From Robiginitomaculum sp. (GTDB taxonomy: Bacteria > Pseudomonadota > Alphaproteobacteria > Caulobacterales > Maricaulaceae), in assembly GCA_026993275.1 (NCBI GenBank), contig JALWUB010000013.1, forward strand, positions 3,983 through 9,656: 5,674 nucleotides of DNA, given 5' to 3'. Under the pieces are notes generated by a model. It was given only the letters and a program-made list of their open reading frames with translations. It was not told the DNA's origin and made no database searches. The first letter of the stretch is position 1, and every line of letters starts with the position of its first letter. The translations under genes were made by a program, and so were the position numbers. Shown one piece after another: positions 1 through 5,674 of the stretch.

Positions 1-49
1 GGCGCTGCCTGTGTCCATGATAATGCGGCTGTCTGGCCGGTTTGCTCAT
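1..49 (-). CDS. radC: RadC family protein, N-terminal 16 codons (partial, runs off the left edge)
   Basis: Only the first 16 codons are visible. They read MSKPARQPHYHGHRQR, and the segment HYHGHRQR matches the conserved HYxGHRxRLR opening of RadC (JAB/MPN-type putative metalloprotease family, historically called a DNA repair protein, true role uncertain). The ATG shares the ATGA tetranucleotide with the stop codon of map, giving a 4-bp overlap and implying translational coupling; I see no strong Shine-Dalgarno of its own. A map-radC tandem is common in alphaproteobacteria, which supports the call. The metal-binding HxH...D motif that would confirm the family lies outside the window. The identification therefore rests on a short N-terminal motif plus gene order. 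Confidence 0.75.
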   Translation of the reverse strand, partial: MSKPARQPHYHGHRQR

Positions 50-876
50 GCGCCCGCTGGCGCTGCCGGGTTGTCAAGCCCGGCTGGCGATTTGGTGAAC
101 ACCTCGGCGCCATCGGCGGTGACCCCGAGCGAATGTTCGAATTGGGCCGAGAGCGAGCGGTCGCGGGTGACGGCGGTCCAGCCATCGGAGAGAATCTTCA
201 CATCCGGGCGGCCCAGATTGAGCATTGGCTCGATGGTAAAAAACATGCCTTCGCGCAACTCGATGCCGGTGCCGGGGCGGCCGTAATGCAGAACATTGGG
301 GGCATCGTGAAAGACGCGTCCCAGGCCGTGGCCGCAAAAATCGCGCACCACAGAGCAGCGTTCGGCCTCGGCATAGGACTGGATGGCATGGCCGATATCG
401 CCAAGACGCGCCCCCGGCCTGACGGCGGCAATGCCGCGCTGGAGGGCTTCATAGGTGATGTCGATCAGCCGCCGGGCGCGGCGCTTGACCTTGCCGATGG
501 CAAAGGTGCGGCTGCAATCGCCATGCCAGCCATCCAGGATCAGGGTGACATCGATATTGGCAATATCGCCTTCCTTCAGGCGCTTGCCGCCCGGTATGCC
601 ATGGCAGACCACATGATTGGACGAGATGCACAGGGTCTTGGGATAGCCGCGGTAATACAGACAGGCGGGCAGGGCGCCGTGGTCAAGCATGAATTCCCGC
701 GCCAGGTCATCCAGCGCGCCGGTATCCACGCCCGGCTTCATGTAGGGGCACAGCATGTCCAGGCATTGCGCCGCCAGGCGCCCGGCCTTGCGCATGCCCT
801 CAAATCCCTCGGGGCCGTGCAGCTTGATCATGTTGCTGCGCCCGGCGGGCGCTTCGGCGGCTTCGATATAGGTCAT
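46..876 (-). CDS. map: Type I methionine aminopeptidase
   Basis: A 276-residue cytosolic metalloprotease that removes the initiator methionine from nascent proteins whose second residue is small. The five dinuclear-metal ligands are all visible: D109 (in NIDVT), D120 (in HGDCSRTF), H183 (in CGHGLG), E216 (in FTIEP) and E247 (in QFEH). The substrate-binding histidines H92 (VVCHGIP) and H190 (FHD) are also present. The LHGPEGFEGMRKAGRLA segment near residue 19 is typical of the family. Length is normal for the class. The start at 876 overlaps the thioesterase stop as ATGA, which favours it over the internal Met16; the local Shine-Dalgarno is weak, consistent with coupled translation. The stop overlaps the radC start in the same way. 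A cysteine (C121) follows the second aspartate, where Ser or Thr is more usual; I expect no functional effect. Confidence 0.97.
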   Translation of the reverse strand: MTYIEAAEAPAGRSNMIKLHGPEGFEGMRKAGRLAAQCLDMLCPYMKPGVDTGALDDLAREFMLDHGALPACLYYRGYPKTLCISSNHVVCHGIPGGKRLKEGDIANIDVTLILDGWHGDCSRTFAIGKVKRRARRLIDITYEALQRGIAAVRPGARLGDIGHAIQSYAEAERCSVVRDFCGHGLGRVFHDAPNVLHYGRPGTGIELREGMFFTIEPMLNLGRPDVKILSDGWTAVTRDRSLSAQFEHSLGVTADGAEVFTKSPAGLDNPAAPAGA

Positions 877-1361
877 GGCGCGCTGTTCCGCTGGTGTTGC
901 AAGGCGGCCCTAACTTGGTCCTTTACGGCGTAATGTGCAACCAGTTCCGGGCTCATGCGCGCAGGGCGCCCGGTATCCAGATTGATGCACACCAGTTTCC
1001 ACAGGGCGCGAAAGATGGTCTTGCCGTTGTCGGCGCGGCGGATCTGATACCGGCGCTCGGCCCGCAGGCGTTTGTCGGAGGCGGTGATCCACACCGCCAC
1101 ATCCAGCACGTCGCCCGCATAGGCGGAGGCCAGGTAATCGGTCTCGGCGCGCACCACCGCCATGCCGCGCCGTGCCGCCGCGCAGGTCTGCTTGTCAAAA
1201 CCGAAACTGTCCCAGTGCGCCCAGGCGGCCTCGTCCAGCCAGGTGTTGTATACGGCGTTGTTGACATGGCCGAAGGCATCAATGTGCTCTGGCCGCGCCG
1301 TCACCCGGTGGATGAACGGCTCTGGCAGGTCCCAGCCATCATTGTCCGGTTTTGTGCTCAT
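873..1361 (-). CDS. Acyl-CoA thioesterase, 4-hydroxybenzoyl-CoA thioesterase-like (hotdog fold)
   Basis: A 162-residue protein of the YbgC/FadM/4HBT type, expected to hydrolyse acyl-CoA thioesters in the cytosol; the acyl chain cannot be told from sequence. The hallmark is the segment HIDAFGHVNNAVYNTWLDEA at residues 26-45. D28 sits where the catalytic aspartate of this class lies, and the HVNN segment starts the long hotdog helix. Later stretches such as YLASAYAGDVLDVAVWI and FRALWKLVCINLDTGRPARM fit the beta-sheet core. I chose the ATG at 1361 (MSTKPDNDGW) because it is preceded by an AGGA and because the longer reading to 1427 uses a TTG deep inside the permease gene. The start overlaps the permease end by 23 bp, and the stop overlaps the map start as ATGA, so it is the middle gene of the operon. 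Confidence 0.9.
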   Translation of the reverse strand: MSTKPDNDGWDLPEPFIHRVTARPEHIDAFGHVNNAVYNTWLDEAAWAHWDSFGFDKQTCAAARRGMAVVRAETDYLASAYAGDVLDVAVWITASDKRLRAERRYQIRRADNGKTIFRALWKLVCINLDTGRPARMSPELVAHYAVKDQVRAALQHQRNSAP

Positions 1362-2652
1362 GGTTCCTGATCCAGATATACAGCGCGGCGGCGCTGGCAA
1401 TGAAGCCATAAATGGCGCCAATGACAAAGAGGTCCGTGCGGCTGTGCAGCCACAGGTGCACCACCAGCAAGGCCACGGTGATGCCCATCAGCAGCAGGCC
1501 CAGGACGATCAGGGCCGGTTTGGAGCGGCTGCGCCTGTGCAGTTTCAGATTGGCGGCGGAAACGCCGATGGACACCAGCAGGAAGGTCATGGAGGAAAAG
1601 GCCGCAATCACGGTCAGCCCGCCCGCCAGGGTGAACAGGCCGGAACAGGCAATCAGGGCATAAATGGCCATGTTGGGCGCCCGGCGCGCATTGCGGTGCG
1701 CAAAGGCCTTGGGCATGCGCTGTTCCAGTGCCATTTGCGCCATCATGCGCGAGGCGCCGAAAACCGTGGCATTGATGGCGCTGGAGGTGGCCATCAGCGC
1801 GGCAATGCCGACCAGCACAACGCCATATTCGCCCAGAACCGGGCGCGCTGCTTCGGCCAGGGCGTATTCCTTGGCGGCGATCAGCTTGTCGACGCCCAGA
1901 TTGCCAACGCCGACAATGGCCAGCACGATATAAATGGCCGAGGTGATCAGGATGGAGGCATAAATGCCACGCGGCACGTTATGGTCCGGGTCGCGCATTT
2001 CGCTGATCTGGTTGGTGATCAGCTGAAAGCCCTCAAAGGCGACAAACACCAGCGCGCCAGCCATGAAAACCGAGGGCACGCCGCGGTCAAAGAACGGGAA
2101 CAGGTCATGCGGCTTGATGGTGAAACTGCCGACAATGGCGAAAAACGCCAGCAGGGCGATTTTGGTATAGACAATGAAGTCCTCGGCCAGGCCGGCATCG
2201 CCGGTGCCGCGCAGATTGACAACCAGAAAGGCCAGCAGCACCAAGGCGGAGAGCACCATGCGCGCCCACCCGTCATGGCCATGCCCCAACAGGTCGGCGC
2301 CATAGGCGCCAAAGGTGAAGGCATAGAGCGACAGCGTGCCGACATAGCCGGTAATCACCGTCCAGCCGCCCAGGGTGGCGGCAAAGGGTGTTTTGGGAAA
2401 GGCGCGGGTCAGATAGGTATAGCTGGCGCCATCATCGCGAAAGGTCAGCGCCAGCTTGACATAGGAATAGCCCATGGCGAGGGCGATCAGGGCGCCAATG
2501 CCAAACGCCAGCGGCGCCGCATGGCCGGCAATGCCCACCGCCAGGCCGAGCACGGAAAAAATGCCGCCGCCAATCATGCCGCCAACACCCATGGCGATCA
2601 GTTCCGGCAGGCCGAGCTTGCGCGGCGGCGCAGGCGGGGCGGTCAGGGTCAT
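1339..2652 (-). CDS. APC-superfamily amino acid permease
   Basis: A 437-residue inner-membrane transporter, probably a proton- or sodium-coupled amino acid carrier; the substrate is unknown. About twelve hydrophobic segments are visible, near residues 16-38, 44-66, 91-118, 130-148, 160-178, 193-215, 229-250, 272-292, 326-345, 347-366, 379-400 and 408-428. The first carries the glycine-rich GVGGMIGGGIF (22-32), the unwound TM1 substrate motif of the APC fold. The sixth carries VFVAFEGFQ followed by NQISEMRDPDHNVPRGI, corresponding to the family's AFxGF...EExxxPxxxxPRAI signature with one of the two glutamates replaced by Met. The start at 2652 is favoured by AAGGA six bases upstream; a longer in-frame TTG start at 2715 adds a 21-residue tail that does not look like membrane protein. 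It is the first gene of the leftward operon and its end overlaps the thioesterase start by 23 bp. Confidence 0.93.
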   Translation of the reverse strand: MTLTAPPAPPRKLGLPELIAMGVGGMIGGGIFSVLGLAVGIAGHAAPLAFGIGALIALAMGYSYVKLALTFRDDGASYTYLTRAFPKTPFAATLGGWTVITGYVGTLSLYAFTFGAYGADLLGHGHDGWARMVLSALVLLAFLVVNLRGTGDAGLAEDFIVYTKIALLAFFAIVGSFTIKPHDLFPFFDRGVPSVFMAGALVFVAFEGFQLITNQISEMRDPDHNVPRGIYASILITSAIYIVLAIVGVGNLGVDKLIAAKEYALAEAARPVLGEYGVVLVGIAALMATSSAINATVFGASRMMAQMALEQRMPKAFAHRNARRAPNMAIYALIACSGLFTLAGGLTVIAAFSSMTFLLVSIGVSAANLKLHRRSRSKPALIVLGLLLMGITVALLVVHLWLHSRTDLFVIGAIYGFIASAAALYIWIRNHEHKTGQ

Positions 2653-2658
2653 GGCATA

Positions 2659-2663
2659 TCCTT
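2659..2663 (-). promoter_or_regulatory. Ribosome binding site of the permease gene
   Basis: AAGGA on the minus strand lies six bases before the ATG at 2652. It decides between that ATG and the upstream in-frame TTG at 2715. Confidence 0.7.
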
Positions 2664-2686
2664 GTGATGGCGGCTCCTGCAACGGC

Positions 2687-2715
2687 TGTTTACGGGGCCA
2701 ATGTGCCTTCTTCAA
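2687..2715 (-). promoter_or_regulatory. Candidate promoter of the permease-thioesterase-map-radC operon
   Basis: On the minus strand, TTGAAG (2715-2710) and TAAACA (2692-2687) are separated by 17 bases. They match the sigma-70 consensus at 4 of 6 and 3 of 6 positions. Transcription would begin near 2680 and give a leader of about 28 bases before the permease ATG. The match is weak, and alphaproteobacterial promoters are hard to see by eye, so this is only the best candidate I found in the intergenic region. Confidence 0.22.
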
Positions 2716-2842
2716 TCATTTTCAGTGCAAACGGCCGCAGGATTGCGGCATCAGGCGGGTGACCGCCAGCCGGGCCGCGCACAACGCCAGGATTCGTCTG
2801 CTCCATAATTCTGCACGACTGTTGCATTTTCGTCACACAGGC

Positions 2843-2867
2843 AAAAATCCGCCCGGTCCCGGGGCGG
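2843..2867 (-). terminator. Terminator-like hairpin on the minus strand upstream of the permease operon
   Basis: CCGCCC (2849-2854) and GGGCGG (2862-2867) form a perfect 6-bp GC stem around a 7-base loop. Read on the minus strand, the stem is followed by A and then five T residues (2847-2843), which resembles an intrinsic terminator. In this position it could stop antisense transcription coming from the receptor side. If the permease promoter lies further upstream, it could act as an attenuator in the leader. The T-run is short and the placement is unusual, so function is uncertain. Confidence 0.3.
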
Positions 2868-2889
2868 GAAAACTGTGTTTTTTTGCCCC
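2861..2889 (+). other. Plus-strand RNA hairpin overlapping the previous one
   Basis: In plus-strand RNA the arm 2861-2873 (GGGGCGGGAAAAC) can pair without interruption to 2877-2889 (GUUUUUUUGCCCC) around a UGU loop. This gives 13 pairs, of which three are G-U. Because G-U pairs become C-A mismatches on the other strand, the full stem exists only in rightward transcripts. It shares bases 2861-2867 with the 2849-2867 hairpin, so the two cannot form together. It would be in the receptor's 5' leader only if transcription starts upstream of about 2860. Confidence 0.35.
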
Positions 2890-2912
2890 CATCCGCTAAA
2901 CTCGTTTATGAA
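2883..2912 (+). promoter_or_regulatory. Candidate promoter of the TonB-dependent receptor gene
   Basis: TTGCCC (2883-2888) and TATGAA (2907-2912) are 18 bases apart and each match the sigma-70 consensus at 4 of 6 positions. Transcription would start near 2919, leaving a leader of about 73 bases. No regulator site is recognisable nearby. The call is tentative. Confidence 0.28.
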
Positions 2913-2974
2913 GTGAACATCTGTTGCGCGCAGTTTCAAAGGGGGGACGGTCCAGAGCCCCGCTGCGGCAGGCG

Positions 2975-2980
2975 AGGAGG
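2975..2980 (+). promoter_or_regulatory. Ribosome binding site of the TonB-dependent receptor
   Basis: AGGAGG, the full anti-16S complement, ends 11 bases before the ATG at 2992. It is the strongest Shine-Dalgarno in the window and supports that start, as does the signal peptide that begins directly at this Met. The ATG at 2982 is out of frame and too close. Confidence 0.75.
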
Positions 2981-2991
2981 GATGCAAGATC

Positions 2992-5229
2992 ATGAAAAAG
3001 ACATACAAGACCATCATGTTTGGCGCGGCTTCGGCGATGGCGCTGTTGAGCGCTGGCGCGGTGCAGGCGCAAACCGAAACCACCAATGCCATGGAAGACG
3101 AGATCATCGTTACCGCCACCAAGAGGGCAGGCGGGGTCAATATCCAGGATGCGCCGGTGGCGATCACCGCCTTTGGCGAGCGCCAGCTTGACGCCCTGCA
3201 TGTCACCGACCTGCATTCCCTGAGCTATTCGGTGCCCAATGTGTCCATGGAAGACATCGGCACCACCCGCGGCGTTGCCAACTTCTCGATTCGCGGGCTC
3301 GGCATCAATTCCTCCATTCCCTCCATTGACCCGACCGTTGGCGTGTTTTCCGACGGCGTCTATCTGGGCATCAATGCCGGTGTGGTGCTGGACCTGTTTG
3401 ATCTGCAAAGCGTTGAAGTGCTGCGCGGCCCGCAAGGCATCCTGTTTGGCCGCAATGTGACCGGCGGCGCGGTCCTGCTGCACACCAAGCTGCCCGGCGA
3501 CGAGTTTCAGGCGAGTTTCAAGACGGCGGCGGAATCAGGCTTTCGCGGCACCAATGGCAATTACTATCTGATGGGCGCCATGGGCGGGCCGCTTGTCCAG
3601 GACAAGCTGAAGGCACGCATTTCCGCCTATTACAACAAGGATAATGGCTATTTCAAAAACTATCTGGGCGGCCCGGCTTTCGGCAAGCCCGACAAGTTCG
3701 TGCCGTTTGGCAAGGCCGAAACCTACATGATCCGGCCGGTTGTCGTGTTTACGCCTTCCGACAATGCCGAAGTGATCTTGCGCTATGAGCACGGCCATTC
3801 CAAAGGCGATGGCCCGGCCTCGCAAAACCACCCCGGCCGCAATGGCACTTTCCCCAATGTTTTCATCAGCTTTGACCGCAACAGCTTCGGCTTCTCGATT
3901 GATGAAAAAGGCTTTTACGACAACAATTGGGACCAGGTCACGATGGAGACCAATTGGGACGTGCCGTTTGGCAATGGCCAGATCACCAACATTGCCGGCT
4001 ACCGGCAGTTCAACGGCAAAGGCACCAGCGATATCGACTCAACGCCGCTGGCACTGTTCCATGCCAGCTTCGAGACCGACCAGGACCAATATAGCGATGA
4101 GCTGCGCTATAATGGCCGCTTTGCCGACCGTTTCGAGCTGACCACCGGGCTTTATTATTTCACGCAGGACATTGCCTATCAGGAAACCCGCAATATCGCC
4201 TTTGGCCGTCTCAATTTCTTTGGCGGCGGGCGCCAGATCCAGAAAACCTATGGCGCCTTTGTCCAGGGTGACCTGGACCTGACCGACAGCTTCACGGTCA
4301 GCGCGGGCGGGCGCTATACGCGCGAAACCAAGCGGGTCAATATCGCAACGCTGATTTTCAACCGCACGGCCTGCGATGTCATTGCCCGCACCTGCCCGTT
4401 CGACTTTAACGACAATAACGCCTGGACGAATTTCTCGCCCAAGGTCGGCTTCACTTACGAGCCCAATGACGTGTGGAATGTTTACGGCCACTGGACCCGC
4501 GGTTTCCGCTCTGGCGGCTACAATTTCCGCAACACCTCGGCGGTGTTCCCGCCGGGGCCGTTCAACCGGGAAAAGGTCGATGCCTTTGAAGTCGGCTTCA
4601 AGGGCCAGCCCGGCGGCAATGCCCGCATCAACACGGCCGTGTTCTACACCGACATTTCGGACATGCAGCGCGAAATCAACCTGGCTGATCCGCTGGCCGG
4701 TGTCGTGCAGGTGACCCGCAATACCGCCAATGCCACCATTTGGGGGTTTGAATCCGAAGCCCAGGTGACCATCATGAACATGCTGACCCTGATGGGCTCG
4801 GTCGGCTATACCAATGGCGATTATGACAAGGTGCTGTTTGACCTCAATGGCGACGGCGTCCTCAATGCCGCCGACAAGGCCTTGAAGATCCCGCGCCTTG
4901 CGCCCTGGACCTACAGCCTCGGCTTCCTGTTCTCCTCCGAAGTGCCTGGCTTGGGCAGCTGGTCGCTGCGCACCAATTGGAGCCACCGCGATCACTCGTT
5001 CTACACCGACAACAATCTGGGCGAGTTGAACGGCGCCGATGTCCTTGACTTCAATCTCGGCTTTACCACCGAGAACAATGTGACCATCGCGCTGTATGGC
5101 AAGAATCTGCTCAATGAAGTGACCCATGGCGGCGATACGCAATTGCCGGCCACGCTTGGCGGCGGCTCGTTCGCGCCGCTCAACAAGGGCCGCATCATCG
5201 GTATCGAACTGAAGGTCGATATCAATTAG
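2992..5229 (+). CDS. TonB-dependent outer-membrane receptor
   Basis: A 745-residue outer-membrane transporter that imports a scarce ligand using TonB-ExbBD energy; the substrate (siderophore, glycan, cofactor or other) cannot be named. A Sec signal peptide covers residues 1-26, with likely cleavage after AVQA. The TonB box EIIVTATK is at 37-44. The plug domain follows at about 48-165 and includes LRGPQGILFGRN (144-155). The remainder is the barrel, with the hallmarks NFSPKVGFTYEP (from 480), WTRGFRSGGYN (501-511) and WGFESEAQ (from 584). There is no N-terminal STN signalling domain, so sigma/anti-sigma signalling is unlikely. Residues 617-628, DLNGDGVLNAAD, form an EF-hand-like calcium loop in a predicted extracellular loop. 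C461 and C468 are the only cysteines. The protein ends LKVDIN, lacking the usual terminal aromatic. The gene is divergent from the permease operon and closed by its own terminator, so it is probably monocistronic. Confidence 0.97.
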   Translation: MKKTYKTIMFGAASAMALLSAGAVQAQTETTNAMEDEIIVTATKRAGGVNIQDAPVAITAFGERQLDALHVTDLHSLSYSVPNVSMEDIGTTRGVANFSIRGLGINSSIPSIDPTVGVFSDGVYLGINAGVVLDLFDLQSVEVLRGPQGILFGRNVTGGAVLLHTKLPGDEFQASFKTAAESGFRGTNGNYYLMGAMGGPLVQDKLKARISAYYNKDNGYFKNYLGGPAFGKPDKFVPFGKAETYMIRPVVVFTPSDNAEVILRYEHGHSKGDGPASQNHPGRNGTFPNVFISFDRNSFGFSIDEKGFYDNNWDQVTMETNWDVPFGNGQITNIAGYRQFNGKGTSDIDSTPLALFHASFETDQDQYSDELRYNGRFADRFELTTGLYYFTQDIAYQETRNIAFGRLNFFGGGRQIQKTYGAFVQGDLDLTDSFTVSAGGRYTRETKRVNIATLIFNRTACDVIARTCPFDFNDNNAWTNFSPKVGFTYEPNDVWNVYGHWTRGFRSGGYNFRNTSAVFPPGPFNREKVDAFEVGFKGQPGGNARINTAVFYTDISDMQREINLADPLAGVVQVTRNTANATIWGFESEAQVTIMNMLTLMGSVGYTNGDYDKVLFDLNGDGVLNAADKALKIPRLAPWTYSLGFLFSSEVPGLGSWSLRTNWSHRDHSFYTDNNLGELNGADVLDFNLGFTTENNVTIALYGKNLLNEVTHGGDTQLPATLGGGSFAPLNKGRIIGIELKVDIN

Positions 5230-5281
5230 GCTGCATTGGGGAGAGCAGGGCCTGGCCCTGCTCTCCAAAGCGCCATGCAGC
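5230..5281 (+). repeat. Nested inverted repeat (long stem-loop) directly after the receptor stop codon
   Basis: An outer pair GCTGCAT (5230-5236) and ATGCAGC (5275-5281) encloses a perfect inner pair GGAGAGCAGGGCC (5240-5252) and GGCCCTGCTCTCC (5254-5266) centred on one T. In RNA the inner stem would be about 11 bp with a 5-base loop, stacked on the 7-bp outer stem across an asymmetric internal loop. It begins at the base immediately after the TAG. No T-run follows on either strand, so it is not itself a standard intrinsic terminator. It more likely protects the 3' end of the mRNA from exonucleases or assists the terminator just downstream. Confidence 0.8.
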
Positions 5282-5303
5282 AATTGTTTGCCACGTTTGC
5301 ATG

Positions 5304-5330
5304 AACCCCGGCCTCCGTGCCGGGGTTTTT
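5304..5330 (+). terminator. Rho-independent terminator of the TonB-dependent receptor gene
   Basis: AACCCCGGC (5304-5312) pairs perfectly with GCCGGGGTT (5319-5327) around the loop CTCCGT, and the stem runs into five T residues (5326-5330). It lies 75 bases past the receptor stop. The opposite strand lacks a T-run of similar quality, so it acts on rightward transcription and separates the receptor from the next gene. Confidence 0.92.
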
Positions 5331-5397
5331 CATTGCGGCCAGCGCACCCGTCTTTCAAGCCATGCATTTTCGCATATCTCTCCCGCCTTGCTGTCTG

Positions 5398-5426
5398 TTC
5401 CCAAAGCACAGGCCGGGCGCCATATT
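5398..5426 (+). promoter_or_regulatory. Candidate promoter of the right-edge gene
   Basis: TTCCCA (5398-5403) and CATATT (5421-5426) are 17 bases apart, each matching the sigma-70 consensus at 4 of 6 positions, and lie between the receptor terminator and the next gene. Transcription would start near 5433, about 38 bases before the ATG. The match is weak, but a promoter is expected in this gap because of the preceding terminator. Confidence 0.25.
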
Positions 5427-5458
5427 CCCTCTGCAACATGATGAGAAACGCCAACACA

Positions 5459-5463
5459 AAGGA
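5459..5463 (+). promoter_or_regulatory. Ribosome binding site of the right-edge gene
   Basis: AAGGA lies seven bases before the ATG at 5471. Two in-frame upstream ATGs at 5438 and 5441 have no comparable site, so this one decides the start. Confidence 0.7.
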
Positions 5464-5470
5464 AAACGCC

Positions 5471-5674
5471 ATGTCTGTCGCAGAAGCCCTTGCCCGCATT
5501 GATGCAGGCGCCATGATTGACAACGCTCTGGCCCGGGTGCGCCGCAATGCCGGGGTCCGTTCTGTAAAGCCCACGGCCAGCGTGCATGATTATCTCGAGT
5601 CCCTGGGCCTGAATTGCCAGAGCCTGGACACAGCGATCAAGCCGGCCGCCAATCTGGGCCATCCAGAGCCGTCG
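5471..5674 (+). CDS. Hypothetical protein, N-terminal 68 codons (partial, runs off the right edge)
   Basis: The frame stays open from the ATG to the window end and starts MSVAEALARIDAGAMIDNAL. I do not recognise a family. The first 25 or so residues (AEALARI...NALARVRRN) look amphipathic and helical, with a basic VRRNAGVRSVK stretch after them. A second segment, VHDYLESLGLNCQSLD, could be another helix. There is no signal peptide or membrane segment, so a cytosolic protein is likely. The start is supported by AAGGA seven bases upstream; an in-frame start at 5438 would add 11 residues but lacks such a site. It follows the receptor terminator and so probably has its own promoter. Coding is inferred from the open frame, the ribosome binding site and high third-position GC, not from homology. 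Confidence 0.65.
   Translation, partial: MSVAEALARIDAGAMIDNALARVRRNAGVRSVKPTASVHDYLESLGLNCQSLDTAIKPAANLGHPEPS

Larger units (their letters stand above)
2653..2991. other. Divergent intergenic region between the permease operon and the TonB-dependent receptor
   Basis: This 339-bp stretch separates the two divergent starts and must hold the promoters for both. I see no convincing gene in it; the open frames crossing it have no recognisable protein features and run antisense or out of frame into the receptor gene. Visible elements are weak promoter candidates in each direction, a perfect 6-bp hairpin GCCGCA-GGAT-TGCGGC at 2734-2749, a GC-rich hairpin at 2849-2867, an overlapping alternative hairpin at 2861-2889, an 8-bp palindrome TGCGCGCA at 2925-2932, and the receptor's Shine-Dalgarno. 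I recognise no riboswitch or known operator. Confidence 0.6.

Noticed and set aside
133..933. 266-codon open frame on the plus strand opposite map
   Set aside because: It is a codon-position shadow of map, whose metal ligands are all present on the other strand.
1362..1427. N-terminal extension of the thioesterase to a TTG start
   Set aside because: The extra 22 residues lie wholly inside the permease gene and look non-specific. The ATG at 1361 has an AGGA and fits the usual family length.
1162..2667. 501-codon open frame on the plus strand opposite the permease
   Set aside because: It is antisense to a clear 12-helix permease. Its Gln/Gly/His/Asn-rich composition without domains is typical of an antisense shadow in GC-rich DNA.
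2712..2731. Fur-box-like half site (GAAAATGAT on the minus strand) upstream of the permease
   Set aside because: Only one half resembles the consensus, with no inverted partner, and alphaproteobacterial iron regulators use varied sites. It is not enough to claim iron control.
2823..2832. TGCATTTTCG shared with 5363-5372 upstream of the right-edge gene
   Set aside because: A 10-base match between two sites in 5.7 kb is expected several times by chance, and the flanks do not match.
2751..3206. 151-codon minus-strand frame crossing the intergenic region
   Set aside because: It runs antisense through the receptor's signal peptide and across its promoter region, with no protein features or good start context.
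4039..5574. 511-codon open frame on the minus strand opposite the receptor and its terminator
   Set aside because: It is antisense to the receptor, spans the receptor's terminator and the start of the next gene, and shows no recognisable domain or ribosome binding site.

Overview
The window reads as an ordinary chromosomal segment from an alphaproteobacterium. Codon use is GC-rich, the type I methionine aminopeptidase and the start of RadC lie in tandem as in many alphaproteobacteria, and the TonB-dependent receptor is of the kind abundant in Caulobacterales, Hyphomonadaceae and Sphingomonadales. The exact taxon cannot be fixed from the sequence alone. I saw no mobile element, CRISPR array, tRNA or rRNA, and no sign of recent transfer.

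Left half (1-2652, minus strand): a tightly packed operon read right to left. It encodes a 12-helix APC-superfamily amino acid permease, a hotdog-fold acyl-CoA thioesterase, type I methionine aminopeptidase (map), and the first 16 codons of radC, cut by the window edge. Every junction overlaps (23 bp, then ATGA, then ATGA), which points to one message with translational coupling. The functions do not form an obvious pathway; this looks like housekeeping clustering.

Middle (2653-2991): a 339-bp divergent intergenic region. It holds weak promoter candidates in both directions, a GC-rich hairpin with a T-run on the minus strand, an overlapping alternative hairpin that can form only in plus-strand RNA, and a clear Shine-Dalgarno for the rightward gene.

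Right half (2992-5674, plus strand): a complete 745-residue TonB-dependent outer-membrane receptor with signal peptide, TonB box, plug and barrel. It carries an EF-hand-like calcium loop in a predicted extracellular loop and a single cysteine pair. It is followed by a long nested inverted repeat and a textbook intrinsic terminator, so it is probably transcribed alone. Then comes about 140 bp of upstream DNA and the start of an unrecognised gene (68 codons visible) with a good ribosome binding site, running off the right edge.

Nothing here amounts to a previously undescribed system. The points most worth a second look are the receptor's calcium-loop motif, the alternative RNA hairpins upstream of it, its unusual C-terminus, the structured 3' end, and the unidentified partial gene.
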